From: Streptomyces flavotricini | GTDB taxonomy: Bacteria > Actinomycetota > Actinomycetes > Streptomycetales > Streptomycetaceae | Direction: 5' to 3' | Assembly (NCBI RefSeq): GCF_020639365.1 | Contig: NZ_JAINUL010000001.1 | Coordinates: 1,539,344-1,603,343, forward strand | Length of the DNA: 64,000 nucleotides | The notes under the pieces: model-generated | Told to the model about the DNA's origin: nothing | The model's database searches: none | Seen by the model: the letters and a program-made list of their open reading frames with translations, nothing else | Translations under genes and position numbers: made by a program | In this document: positions 9,577 through 17,423 of the stretch, piece by piece | Layout: each line of letters starts with the position of its first letter | Position numbering within the stretch: position 1 is the stretch's first letter

Positions 9577-9605
9577 TTGACGACACAGTTGTGAGCGTTA
9601 ACACT
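9577..9605 (+). promoter_or_regulatory. xylF promoter region with LacI-type operator
   Basis: A TTGACG -35-like hexamer lies at 9577-9582. Overlapping where the -10 should be is TTGTGAGCGTTAACAC (9589-9604), which matches the palindrome core at 8994-9013 (TTGTTAGCGCTAACAA) at 13 of 16 positions. This suggests repression of xylFGH by a LacI-family protein. The rest of the gap between 9426 and 9747 shows nothing else that I recognise. Confidence 0.6.
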
Positions 9606-9747
9606 CAGGTATCGCCAAGCCGGAGCCGCTGCACACCTGAACTTCGCAACAGCGCGAGCAACGACTCCCGGCCGGCCCCGCTCGACCGCTTCCGGTTCTC
9701 CCAGCCGGGTCGCACCGTGCCGGTCGCGGAACATCACTGGAGGAACT

Positions 9748-10839
9748 GTGCGAAAGCTTTCAGCAGGCCTTGTCACCCTGGGCCTGACGCTGTCGCTGGC
9801 AGCCTGCGGCCAGAGCGCCAACGGAGCAGGCGACGGCGGTGGCGGGGACGCCAAAGGCGGCCTCATCGGCATCGCGATGCCGACCAAGTCGTCGGAACGC
9901 TGGATCAACGACGGCAACAACATGGTCAAGGAGTTCCAGGCCAAGGGTTACAAGACCGACCTCCAGTACGGCGACAACGTCGTGGAGAACCAGGTCTCCC
10001 AGGTGGAGAACATGATCACCAAGGGGGCCAAGCTGCTGGTGATCGCCGCCATCGACGGTTCCTCGCTCACCAACGTGCTGCAGAAGGCCGCCGACGCCCA
10101 CGTCCCCGTCATCTCCTACGACCGGTTGATCCGCGGCACCGGGAACGTCGACTACTACGCGACCTTCGACAACTACAAGGTCGGCGTCCTCCAGGGCAGC
10201 TACATCGTCGACAAGCTCGGCGTCAAGGACGGCAAGGGCCCCTTCAACGTCGAGCTGTTCGCCGGCTCGCCGGACGACAACAACGCCGCGTTCTTCTACA
10301 ACGGCGCGATGAGCGTCCTCAAGCCGTACATCGACGACAAGAAGCTGATCGTGCAGAGCGGCCAGACCTCCCTCAATCAGATCGCCACACTGCGCTGGGA
10401 CGGCGGTCTCGCCCAGTCCCGGATGGACAACCTGCTGAGCAAGTCGTACACCGCCGCCCGCGTCGACGCCGTGCTCTCGCCGTACGACGGCATCTCGATC
10501 GGCATCATCTCCTCGCTCAAGGGCGTCGGCTACGGCGCCGGCCAGCCACTGCCCGTCGTCACGGGCCAGGACGGCGAGCTTGCCTCGGTGAAGTCGATCA
10601 TCGCCGGCGAGCAGACCCAGACCGTCTACAAGGACACCCGCCAACTCGCCAAGGCCGCCGTCCAGATGGGCGACGCGCTGCTGACCGGCGGCAAGCCCGA
10701 GGTCAACGACACCAGCCAGTACAACAACGGCGTCAAGATCGTGCCGGCTCAGCTGCTCCAGCCGGTCAGCGTCGACAAGGAGAACTACCAGGAGGTCCTG
10801 GTGGACAGCGGCCAGTACACCGCGGACCAGCTCAAGTAG
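9748..10839 (+). CDS. xylF: Xylose ABC transporter substrate-binding lipoprotein
   Basis: A 363-residue lipoprotein that captures sugar outside the membrane and hands it to the XylGH channel. Seen: a short signal sequence with lipobox LAAC (Cys 20), an acidic/Gly linker, then a type I periplasmic-binding fold of the XylF/ChvE class ([56 protein letters not shown]). The GTG start is four bases after GGAGG. It is the first gene of xylFGH and has a LacI-type operator over its promoter. ChvE-like proteins can also bind arabinose, galactose or glucose; xylose is favoured by the adjacent xylAB. Family certain, ligand inferred. Confidence 0.9.
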   Translation: MRKLSAGLVTLGLTLSLAACGQSANGAGDGGGGDAKGGLIGIAMPTKSSERWINDGNNMVKEFQAKGYKTDLQYGDNVVENQVSQVENMITKGAKLLVIAAIDGSSLTNVLQKAADAHVPVISYDRLIRGTGNVDYYATFDNYKVGVLQGSYIVDKLGVKDGKGPFNVELFAGSPDDNNAAFFYNGAMSVLKPYIDDKKLIVQSGQTSLNQIATLRWDGGLAQSRMDNLLSKSYTAARVDAVLSPYDGISIGIISSLKGVGYGAGQPLPVVTGQDGELASVKSIIAGEQTQTVYKDTRQLAKAAVQMGDALLTGGKPEVNDTSQYNNGVKIVPAQLLQPVSVDKENYQEVLVDSGQYTADQLK

Positions 10840-10944
10840 CAGCCCACGGAGCCCGACCGACGGGTCCGGCGACGACGGAACGGCGGTGCGACGCCCGGGA
10901 GACCGGCCGCCGCCGCACCGCCCCGACGAAACGGATGCACAACC

Positions 10945-12492
10945 ATGGCCCGACCCGTTCTCGAGATGCGGTCGATCAGCAAGACGTTTCCCGGCGTCAA
11001 GGCCCTCTCCGAGGTCAACCTGACCGTCGCCGCCGGTGAGGTGCACGCCGTCTGCGGCGAGAACGGCGCCGGCAAGTCCACGCTGATGAAGGTGCTCAGC
11101 GGGGTCCACCCCCACGGCGGCTACGAGGGCGAGATCTACTTCGAGGGCGAGCCCTGCCGGTTCCGGGACATCCGGGCCAGCGAGCAGCGCGGCATCGTGA
11201 TCATCCACCAGGAACTCGCGCTGGTGCCCTACCTGTCCATCGCCGAGAACGTCTTCCTCGGCAACGAGCACGCCACCCGGGGCGTCATCAGCTGGCACAA
11301 GACGCTGACCCACGCCGCCGCACTGATCCGGCAGGTCGGACTCGACGAGGGCCCGCACACCAGGATCGCCGATCTCGGCGTGGGCAAACAGCAGTTGGTC
11401 GAGATCGCCAAGGCGCTCGCCAAGAAGGTCAAGCTGCTCATCCTCGACGAGCCGACGGCAGCCCTGAACGAGGAGGACAGCCGCAAACTGCTCGACCTGA
11501 TCCTCGAACTCAAAGCCCAGGGCATCTCCTGCATCCTCATCTCGCACAAGCTGAACGAAATCGCCCGGGTCGCCGACTCCGTCACCATCCTGCGCGACGG
11601 GCGGACCATCGAGACCATCGCGATCGGTCCCGAGGGCATCTCCGAGGAGCGGATCATCCGTGGCATGGTCGGCCGCGACCTGGAACACCGCTACCCCGAG
11701 CGCGCCCCCGAGATCGGCGAGGTCGCCTTCGAGATCGAGGACTGGAGCGTCCAGCACCCGATCGACCACCGGCGCAAGGTGGTCGACGGCGTCTCGCTCA
11801 ACGTCCGTCGAGGCGAGATCGTCGGAATCGCCGGCCTCATGGGCGCCGGCCGCACCGAACTGGCCATGAGCGTCTTCGGTCGCTCGTACGGGCGGTGGAC
11901 CGGCGGCCGGGTGCGGCTGGACGGCCGGGAGATCCGTACCCGCACGGTGCCTGAGGCGATCGGGCACGGCATCGCGTACGCGACCGAGGACCGCAAGCAG
12001 CTCGGCCTCAACCTCAACGACGACATCAGCCGGAACATCTCGCTGGGCGCCCTCGGCAAGGTCGCCCGGCGGGGCTGGGTCGACCGGCACGAGGAGGCGC
12101 GGATCGCCGAATCGTTCCGGCGGACCATGAACATCAAGGCCCCCTCGGTGTTCGCGGAGACCGGCAAGCTCAGCGGCGGCAACCAGCAGAAGGTCGTCCT
12201 CAGCAAGTGGATCTTCGCCGAGCCGAAGGTGCTGATCCTCGACGAACCCACCCGGGGCATCGACATCGGCGCCAAGGCGGAGATCTACACCGTCATCGCC
12301 GAACTCGCCGCCCAGGGCAAGACGGTACTCGTCATCTCCTCCGAACTCCCCGAACTCCTGGGCCTGTGCGACCGGATCTACACCATGGCCGAAGGCCGGA
12401 TCACCGGTGAGGTCGACCGTGCGGAAGCCACCCAGGAATCCCTCATGCGGCTCATGACCATGAGCACGGCATACCCCGACAAGCAGGTGTGA
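10945..12492 (+). CDS. xylG: Xylose ABC transporter ATP-binding protein (double NBD)
   Basis: Cytoplasmic ATPase of 515 residues with two fused nucleotide-binding domains, energising the pentose importer. First domain: Walker [10 protein letters not shown] (about residue 39) and Walker [13 protein letters not shown]. Second domain: degenerate Walker [11 protein letters not shown], signature LSGGNQQKV and Walker [13 protein letters not shown], the usual asymmetry of the RbsA/XylG class. The gap from xylF is 105 bases, and xylH starts three bases after the stop, so the genes are probably one operon. The linker segment between the domains is slightly longer than in E. coli XylG, as in GguA/MmsA-type ATPases. 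Confidence 0.95.
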   Translation: MARPVLEMRSISKTFPGVKALSEVNLTVAAGEVHAVCGENGAGKSTLMKVLSGVHPHGGYEGEIYFEGEPCRFRDIRASEQRGIVIIHQELALVPYLSIAENVFLGNEHATRGVISWHKTLTHAAALIRQVGLDEGPHTRIADLGVGKQQLVEIAKALAKKVKLLILDEPTAALNEEDSRKLLDLILELKAQGISCILISHKLNEIARVADSVTILRDGRTIETIAIGPEGISEERIIRGMVGRDLEHRYPERAPEIGEVAFEIEDWSVQHPIDHRRKVVDGVSLNVRRGEIVGIAGLMGAGRTELAMSVFGRSYGRWTGGRVRLDGREIRTRTVPEAIGHGIAYATEDRKQLGLNLNDDISRNISLGALGKVARRGWVDRHEEARIAESFRRTMNIKAPSVFAETGKLSGGNQQKVVLSKWIFAEPKVLILDEPTRGIDIGAKAEIYTVIAELAAQGKTVLVISSELPELLGLCDRIYTMAEGRITGEVDRAEATQESLMRLMTMSTAYPDKQV

Positions 12493-12495
12493 GGC

Positions 12496-13731
12496 ATGGC
12501 CCAGACCAAGACCACCCCAGAGACCACGCCCAGCACACCGCAGACCGGCCGAGGTGCGTCGGCCGGTGCCGTACTGGCCCGGGCGCTGCGCGGCAACCTG
12601 CGCCAGTACGGGATGCTGCTCGCGCTGGCGTTGATCGTGCTGCTGTTCCAGTTCTGGACGGACGGCATCCTGCTCCAGCCGCTCAACATCACCAATCTGA
12701 TCCAGCAGAACGGCTACATCCTCATCCTGGCCATCGGCATGATGATCGTCATCATCGCCGGGCACATCGACCTGTCGGTCGGGTCGCTCGCCGCCTTCGT
12801 CGGGGCCACCGCCGCGGTGATGATGGTCAAACACCAGGCGCCGTGGCCCGTGGCGCTGGTGGCCGCGCTGCTGATCGGGGCTCTCGCCGGAGCCTGGCAG
12901 GGCTTCTGGATCGCCTATCTCGGGATCCCCTCGTTCATCGTCACGCTGGCCGGCATGCTGCTGTTCCGCGGGGGGACCCAGATCCTGCTGCAGGGGCAGT
13001 CGGTGGCGCCCTTCCCCAAGGGCTTCCAGAACATCAGCAGCGGCTTCCTCCCGGCGGTCGGCCCCCACACCAACTACCACAACCTCACCCTGCTGCTGGG
13101 TCTCGCGGTGCTGGCCGTAGCGATCCTGCAGGAGGTGCGCGGACGGCGGCGGGCCGCCTCGTACGGGCTGGAACCGCTCCCGGCCGGGTTGTTCCTGGTG
13201 AAGCTCGGCGCGATCACCACGGCCGTGGTGGCCTTCACGCTGCTGCTGGCCAGCTACCACGGCGTGCCGATCGTCCTGCTGATCCTCGGCGTCCTGCTGG
13301 TCGGCTTCGGATACGTGATGCGCAACTCGATCCTCGGCCGGCACACCTACGCCATCGGCGGCAACGAGGCGGCGGCGCGGCTGTCCGGGGTGAAGAGCAA
13401 GCGGGTCGTCTTCCTGGCCTTCGTGAACATGGGTGTCCTCGCGGCCCTGGCCGGGATGGTCTTCGCCGCGCGACTCAACGCCGGTACGCCGCAGGCCGGC
13501 ATCAACTTCGAGTTGGAGGCGATCGCGGCCGCCTTCATCGGCGGCGCCTCCGCGAGCGGCGGTGTGGGAACCGTCCTCGGTGCGCTCACCGGCGGTCTGG
13601 TGCTGGGCGTGCTGAACAACGGCATGTCGCTGGTCGGCGTGGGTACCGACTACCAGCAGGTGATCAAGGGCCTGGTACTGCTGGCGGCCGTCGGCTTCGA
13701 CGTCTACAACAAGCGCAAGGCCGGAGGCTGA
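12496..13731 (+). CDS. xylH: Xylose ABC transporter permease
   Basis: Integral membrane channel of 411 residues with about ten to twelve hydrophobic spans, belonging to the XylH/GguB class. Seen: the signature GHIDLSVGSLAAFVGA, YLGIPSFIVTLAGML, and GRHTYAIGGNEAAARLSGV near the cytoplasmic coupling region. The C-terminus (GTDYQQVIKGLVLLAAVGFD) is typical. It starts three bases after the xylG stop and is the last gene of the operon. An unusually long loop (about residues 170-240) between spans is a feature of GguB-type permeases. It completes the importer for the sugar that XylAB metabolise. Confidence 0.95.
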   Translation: MAQTKTTPETTPSTPQTGRGASAGAVLARALRGNLRQYGMLLALALIVLLFQFWTDGILLQPLNITNLIQQNGYILILAIGMMIVIIAGHIDLSVGSLAAFVGATAAVMMVKHQAPWPVALVAALLIGALAGAWQGFWIAYLGIPSFIVTLAGMLLFRGGTQILLQGQSVAPFPKGFQNISSGFLPAVGPHTNYHNLTLLLGLAVLAVAILQEVRGRRRAASYGLEPLPAGLFLVKLGAITTAVVAFTLLLASYHGVPIVLLILGVLLVGFGYVMRNSILGRHTYAIGGNEAAARLSGVKSKRVVFLAFVNMGVLAALAGMVFAARLNAGTPQAGINFELEAIAAAFIGGASASGGVGTVLGALTGGLVLGVLNNGMSLVGVGTDYQQVIKGLVLLAAVGFDVYNKRKAGG

Positions 13732-13737
13732 CCCTGT

Positions 13738-13778
13738 CCCTCCTCGGCTCGGCGCTGCCGCCGCTCGCACGAGGAGGG
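13738..13778 (+). terminator. Possible terminator after xylH
   Basis: Arms CCCTCCTCG (13738-13746) and CGAGGAGGG (13770-13778) flank a 23-base GC-rich loop, seven bases after the xylH stop. The long loop makes this less certain than the xylA hairpin. Confidence 0.5.
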
Positions 13779-13917
13779 GTGCCTTCGCGCGGCCGCCCCC
13801 CGAGTGGGCCACGTTCACCCTCCGCTGGTGGATTCCCACCACAGCGCCCGGCACGCGGGGGCGGGAGGGTCCTGGTCCTACCAGCGGCTCACCGAGGCGC
13901 TGGTAGGAAAGGTGACC

Positions 13918-14716
13918 ATGCAGGCGACACTCGCCCACCTTGACGAGCAGCCCCCTCTCGCCGCCGTCGGCATCGGCGTGCACGGCCCGGCCGCTCACGT
14001 GGACGTGTTCTCCCTGCCAGACCTCTGGCAGCTCCATCTGTGCCACCACGAGGCCGACTTGACGGTTGACGGCGCGATGTACGCGGTCCGTCCCGGCGGG
14101 GTCAGCCTCGTACCGTCCGGCGCCGAGTCCGCTATCGCTACCGGGGCCGGTCCTCACACCTCTGCGTCCACCTCCGCCTGGGCTCAGGTGGAACTCCCCG
14201 CAGCAAGCCGGTGATCCAGCACGCCGGCCCCGAACTCACCTGTCTGAAGACCCAGTTGCGGCAGGCAGTGGCCGTCTGGCCGAGCGTCCCGGCACGGGGA
14301 GCGGCCGAGGTGTGGGCCGCCCTGTGGCGGGTCGCCCAGCTCGCGCCCGCGAGGGAGCGGAACGCACAGGCCGCCCACCCGGCGGTCACGGCCGCCGTGG
14401 CCCTGATCGAGGCGCGGCTGGGGCGGCCTCTGACGGTGCCGGACATCGCGTCGGCGGCCGGTTCCTCCCACAACCACCTGACGCGGCTCTTCCGCGCCGC
14501 GACCGGGGAGGCGGTCGTCGGCTACGTCCTGGCCCGGCGGATGGAACGGGCGCGCCACTTCCTGCAGGCCCCCCCCTTTCCGTCCCCGCCGTCGCCGCAT
14601 CGGTCGGCATTCCCGACCTCCAGGTGTTCAACAAGGCTTGTCGCCGCACGCGCGGAGCTTCTCCGCGCGGCATCCGTGCCGCCCGGCCCGCCTCCCCGCA
14701 CTCCCCCGATCAGTGA
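13918..14716 (+). pseudogene. AraC-family regulator broken by two frameshifts
   Basis: Three frame segments together read as one AraC/XylS regulator. The first, from ATG 13918 behind AGGAAAGG, carries a cupin-like N-terminus (HGPAAHVDVFSLPDLWQLHL, GGVSLVPSG). After a shift near 14135 comes the linker and first helix-turn-helix (TVPDIASAAGSSHNHLTRLF, YVLARRMERARHFLQ). After a shift at the C-run near 14572 comes the second helix-turn-helix (VPAVAASVGIPDLQVFNKAC). Each lesion alone could be a sequencing error; the second lies in a run of seven C. As written the gene is broken. It follows xylFGH and may have controlled sugar genes. Confidence 0.75.
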
Positions 14717-14852
14717 GCGGACCGATACGGGACACCGCCGCCCGGCCGCCCCGAAGGACCCGCCGCACGCCCGCTCCACAGCGGCGGCAACCTTTTCGCG
14801 TCCTGCGGCGACCAGGCAGTGCACCTCGACTCGAATCTTCGAACGGACGGAC

Positions 14853-15806
14853 ATGCAGACTGCACGGCAGGCCGCGCGGCAACGCAGGCGTAGACACAGG
14901 CTGATGCTGGGGGCGGCAGTGATACTGACCGCCGCGGGCGTCCTCTTCTGCCTGGTGACGGCCATGCGCCCCGACCCCAAGGCCGGGGCCGCGGCCGTGG
15001 CCCCGGCCGACGTGGCCGCCCCCGCCGCCCCCCTGGCGGGAGCCACGCCCTCGGCCCCGACGAGCCCGTCCCCGGCGGCCAGCTCGCCAGCCGCGGCCAC
15101 CCCGAGCGCGGCCGGCGCGACGGCCACCGCGCAGACGCCACGGCCTTCGGCGAAGGAATCCCCACCGGCGGCGTCCGCCCCGGCGCCGTCGGCAGGACGC
15201 ATCCAGCCCGGGACCACCTACAAGGGCGTCGCCACCGCCTACGCCGTCGGCGACGGCAACGGCGCCTGCCTGTTCGGCCCGAGCGACGACCTCATGATCG
15301 CGGCGATGAACACCACCGACTACGAGTCGTCCAGGGCGTGCGGCGCGTACGTGCGCGTCCACGCCGCGAACGGCGCTTCGATCACGGTCCGGATCACCAA
15401 CGAATGCCCGCTGCCCTGCGCGCCCGGACAACTGGACCTCAGCCAACAGGCCTTCGCGAAACTGGCCGACCCCAAGCTCGGTCGCATCCCGATCACCTGG
15501 AGCCTGCTGAGTCCCCAGACATCCGGGGCGCTCTCCATCCGGTACAAGACCGGGTCCAGCCCAAACTGGTGCGGCATCCAGGTGATCGGCCACCGCAATC
15601 CGGTCGCGCGGCTGGAGGTACGCACCGCCGCGGGCTGGCGGAAGCTGCCCCGTACCGACTACAACTACTTCCTCTCCGCCGACGGCAGCGGGTGCGGCGG
15701 CGCGATGAGGATCACCGACATCTACGGGGAGCAGCTGACGGTCGAGGGCACCGCGCTGCTCCCGGACGTCGCACAACCGACACGGGTCCAGTTCGCCCCG
15801 CACTGA
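14853..15806 (+). CDS. Membrane-anchored or secreted bacterial expansin-like protein
   Basis: A 317-residue extracytoplasmic protein predicted to loosen cellulose/xyloglucan contacts without hydrolysis. Seen: Arg-rich start, one hydrophobic span (about residues 22-45) acting as signal or anchor, a long Ala/Pro/Ser/Thr linker (about 50-115), then the two expansin domains. D1 is a double-psi barrel with ATAYAVGDGNGACLFGP, ITVRITNECPLPC and the conserved Asp in GQLDLSQQAFAKLAD; D2 is a CBM63-like sandwich with SIRYKTGSSPNWCGIQVIGH and YNYFLSADGSGCGGAMRITD. Length and domain order match EXLX1-type expansins plus a linker. It precedes a sigma factor gene and sits among hemicellulase genes. The start ATG lacks a strong ribosome site. 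Confidence 0.85.
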   Translation: MQTARQAARQRRRRHRLMLGAAVILTAAGVLFCLVTAMRPDPKAGAAAVAPADVAAPAAPLAGATPSAPTSPSPAASSPAAATPSAAGATATAQTPRPSAKESPPAASAPAPSAGRIQPGTTYKGVATAYAVGDGNGACLFGPSDDLMIAAMNTTDYESSRACGAYVRVHAANGASITVRITNECPLPCAPGQLDLSQQAFAKLADPKLGRIPITWSLLSPQTSGALSIRYKTGSSPNWCGIQVIGHRNPVARLEVRTAAGWRKLPRTDYNYFLSADGSGCGGAMRITDIYGEQLTVEGTALLPDVAQPTRVQFAPH

Positions 15807-15931
15807 AACCACACCACGGCCGGGTGGCCGCTCCGGTCCGGCGGATCGGAGCGTCCCGGGTCGTACCGGGCGCTGGTACGCTGCCGCCCGGATGTTAGCG
15901 CACACATTTGCGAAAGGGGCGACCGTCGGAC

Positions 15932-16465
15932 ATGGTCCTCGATGACGCGTCCGCGGAGTTCCACGACTTCTTCGAACGCCACTACGCGGAACTCGCCCGG
16001 TTCGCCCATCTCCTGACGGGCGAGGCGGACGGCGCCGACGATCTGGCCGCGGACGCCCTGACCGCACTGTGGCAGCGCTGGGACCGGCTGCGCCAGGCCG
16101 AGCACCCACTCGCCTACGCCCGTGGCGTGGTCGCCAACCTGGCACGGTCACGGATCCGCAGCACGGTGCGCGAGCGCCGCCGGATCGCCCTGTTCTGGTC
16201 CCGTGGCGCGGAGCCGTCGGGCGGTCCGGACGTGGCCGCCGTGGTGGACGTGCGGACGGCTCTCGCCCGGTTGCCGTTCCGGAAGCGGGCGTGCGTGGTC
16301 CTGCGGCACGCCTTCGACTTGTCGGAGAAGGACACCGCACTGGCGCTCGGAATATCGGTCGGTACGGTAAAGAGCCAGACCTCGAAGGGGATGGCCGAGC
16401 TGGAACGGATACTGGGCAGCGCGGGATCAGCCGGGGAACTTGTGGCGGGGAGGAGGAGTCGTTGA
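15932..16465 (+). CDS. SigE-family ECF RNA polymerase sigma factor
   Basis: A 177-residue sigma factor with region 2 (about residues 10-75: FHDFFERHYAELARFAHLL and DLAADALTALWQRWDRL) and region 4 (about 110-160: RTALARLPFRKRACVVLRHA, SEKDTALALGISVGTVKSQT). It belongs to the actinobacterial SigE-type group that lacks a zinc-finger anti-sigma. ATG 15932 was chosen over the in-frame TTG at 15908. Its stop overlaps the TTG start of the next gene, so the two are translationally coupled and the partner may be its regulator. It follows the expansin gene by 125 bases. Target promoters are unknown; hemicellulose genes are a guess from position. Confidence 0.9.
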   Translation: MVLDDASAEFHDFFERHYAELARFAHLLTGEADGADDLAADALTALWQRWDRLRQAEHPLAYARGVVANLARSRIRSTVRERRRIALFWSRGAEPSGGPDVAAVVDVRTALARLPFRKRACVVLRHAFDLSEKDTALALGISVGTVKSQTSKGMAELERILGSAGSAGELVAGRRSR

Positions 16466-17271
16466 ACGAGGAGCTCACCGAGCGGCTGCGCGCAGCCGCC
16501 GAGGCCCACCAGCCCGACCGTGCCCGGATCCTGGCACGCGTGGAACGCGGCATGTCCGGCGCCCCCGCCCGCCACCGCGAGCCGTCCGGCGCGAGGCCCT
16601 GGCCCAGGGTCGCGCTCGCCTCCCTCACCGTGGTCGGCACCCTGGCGGTCGGTGGTTTCGCCGTCGCCGCCATCGTCCAGTCACCGCCGGCCCGGCCGGA
16701 GGTCTCGGCCACCCCCGCCGCGCCGTCCGCGCCGTCCGGGAGCCCCCGTTCGACACCGTCGACACCATCGGCGCCCGTCACCGGCAGCCCGACCACGCCG
16801 GACCGTTCGTCCCCGACGGGCCCCCGCCCTTCGGCGTCAGGCCCCGCGGGCTCGGCCCGGCCCGGCAGCGCGCAGGTCCAGGACGGGCCACTGTCGTCGG
16901 CCGGCGCTCTGGACGCGAACAGCAACAGCTTCTGGGCGCAGAGCGACATCACCCTCAAGTCCACGCAGCCGCTCACCGCCCTCACCGTGGAACTGCGCAT
17001 CACGCAGACCGGCGCGGTGCAGAGCACCGGCAGCTGGCGGACGCTGCCCGCCGAGGATTTCACCGTCACCGTGCAGAACGAGGGCGGAGCAGTGGTCTAC
17101 CGCTGGATCCTCAAGCCGGGCCGTACGGTCCCGGCCGGACAGCACGTCTTCGCCGGCCAGTACAACCACGCCGCCGGCGCACGCGAGGCCGGGCAGGACG
17201 GCTACCGCGTCGACGCCAACGGTCCCCGCGGCGCCTTCTCGGTCTGGGGCGGCTTCACCCCGACACGATGA
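16462..17271 (+). CDS. Single-pass membrane protein coupled to the sigma factor; putative anti-sigma/sensor
   Basis: A 269-residue protein starting with TTG four bases inside the end of the sigma gene, after a strong GAGGAGGA site. Seen: a charged N-terminal cytoplasmic segment of about 45 residues (ELTERLRAAAEAHQPDRARI), one membrane span (about 50-72, VALASLTVVGTLAVGGFAVAAI), a Ser/Thr/Pro linker to about 130, and an extracellular beta-rich domain of about 130 residues (SSAGALDANSNSFWAQSDIT, TVELRITQTG, AGQYNHAAG). This is the architecture of an RsgI-like anti-sigma with an outside sensor domain, but no RsgI motif is seen, so the role is inferred from coupling and topology. The outer domain resembles a carbohydrate-binding sandwich only in general character. 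Confidence 0.75.
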   Translation: MNEELTERLRAAAEAHQPDRARILARVERGMSGAPARHREPSGARPWPRVALASLTVVGTLAVGGFAVAAIVQSPPARPEVSATPAAPSAPSGSPRSTPSTPSAPVTGSPTTPDRSSPTGPRPSASGPAGSARPGSAQVQDGPLSSAGALDANSNSFWAQSDITLKSTQPLTALTVELRITQTGAVQSTGSWRTLPAEDFTVTVQNEGGAVVYRWILKPGRTVPAGQHVFAGQYNHAAGAREAGQDGYRVDANGPRGAFSVWGGFTPTR

Positions 17272-17372
17272 GGCCGTGCCCGTAGCCGGGTCGAAGCCGC
17301 CCACGCCCCTGCCCACGCACCTGCGCGCCGCGTGCCTCACCCTCGCCGAGCGCCGTGTGGTCCCGTTTCCCC

Positions 17373-17416
17373 GGCCCGTGGGTGGAACGGCTCTGACCGC
17401 CGCACGCCCACGGGCC
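17373..17416. terminator. Hairpin between convergent genes
   Basis: Arms GGCCCGTGGG (17373-17382) and CCCACGGGCC (17407-17416) form a perfect ten-base-pair stem with a 24-base loop. It lies between the convergent membrane-protein and GH74 genes and could end transcription from both sides. Confidence 0.55.
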
Positions 17417-17423
17417 GAGGCGA

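Noticed and set aside
9760..14157. A 1465-codon minus-strand frame opposite xylFGH
   Set aside because: Antisense to xylFGH; composition is that of a shadow frame.
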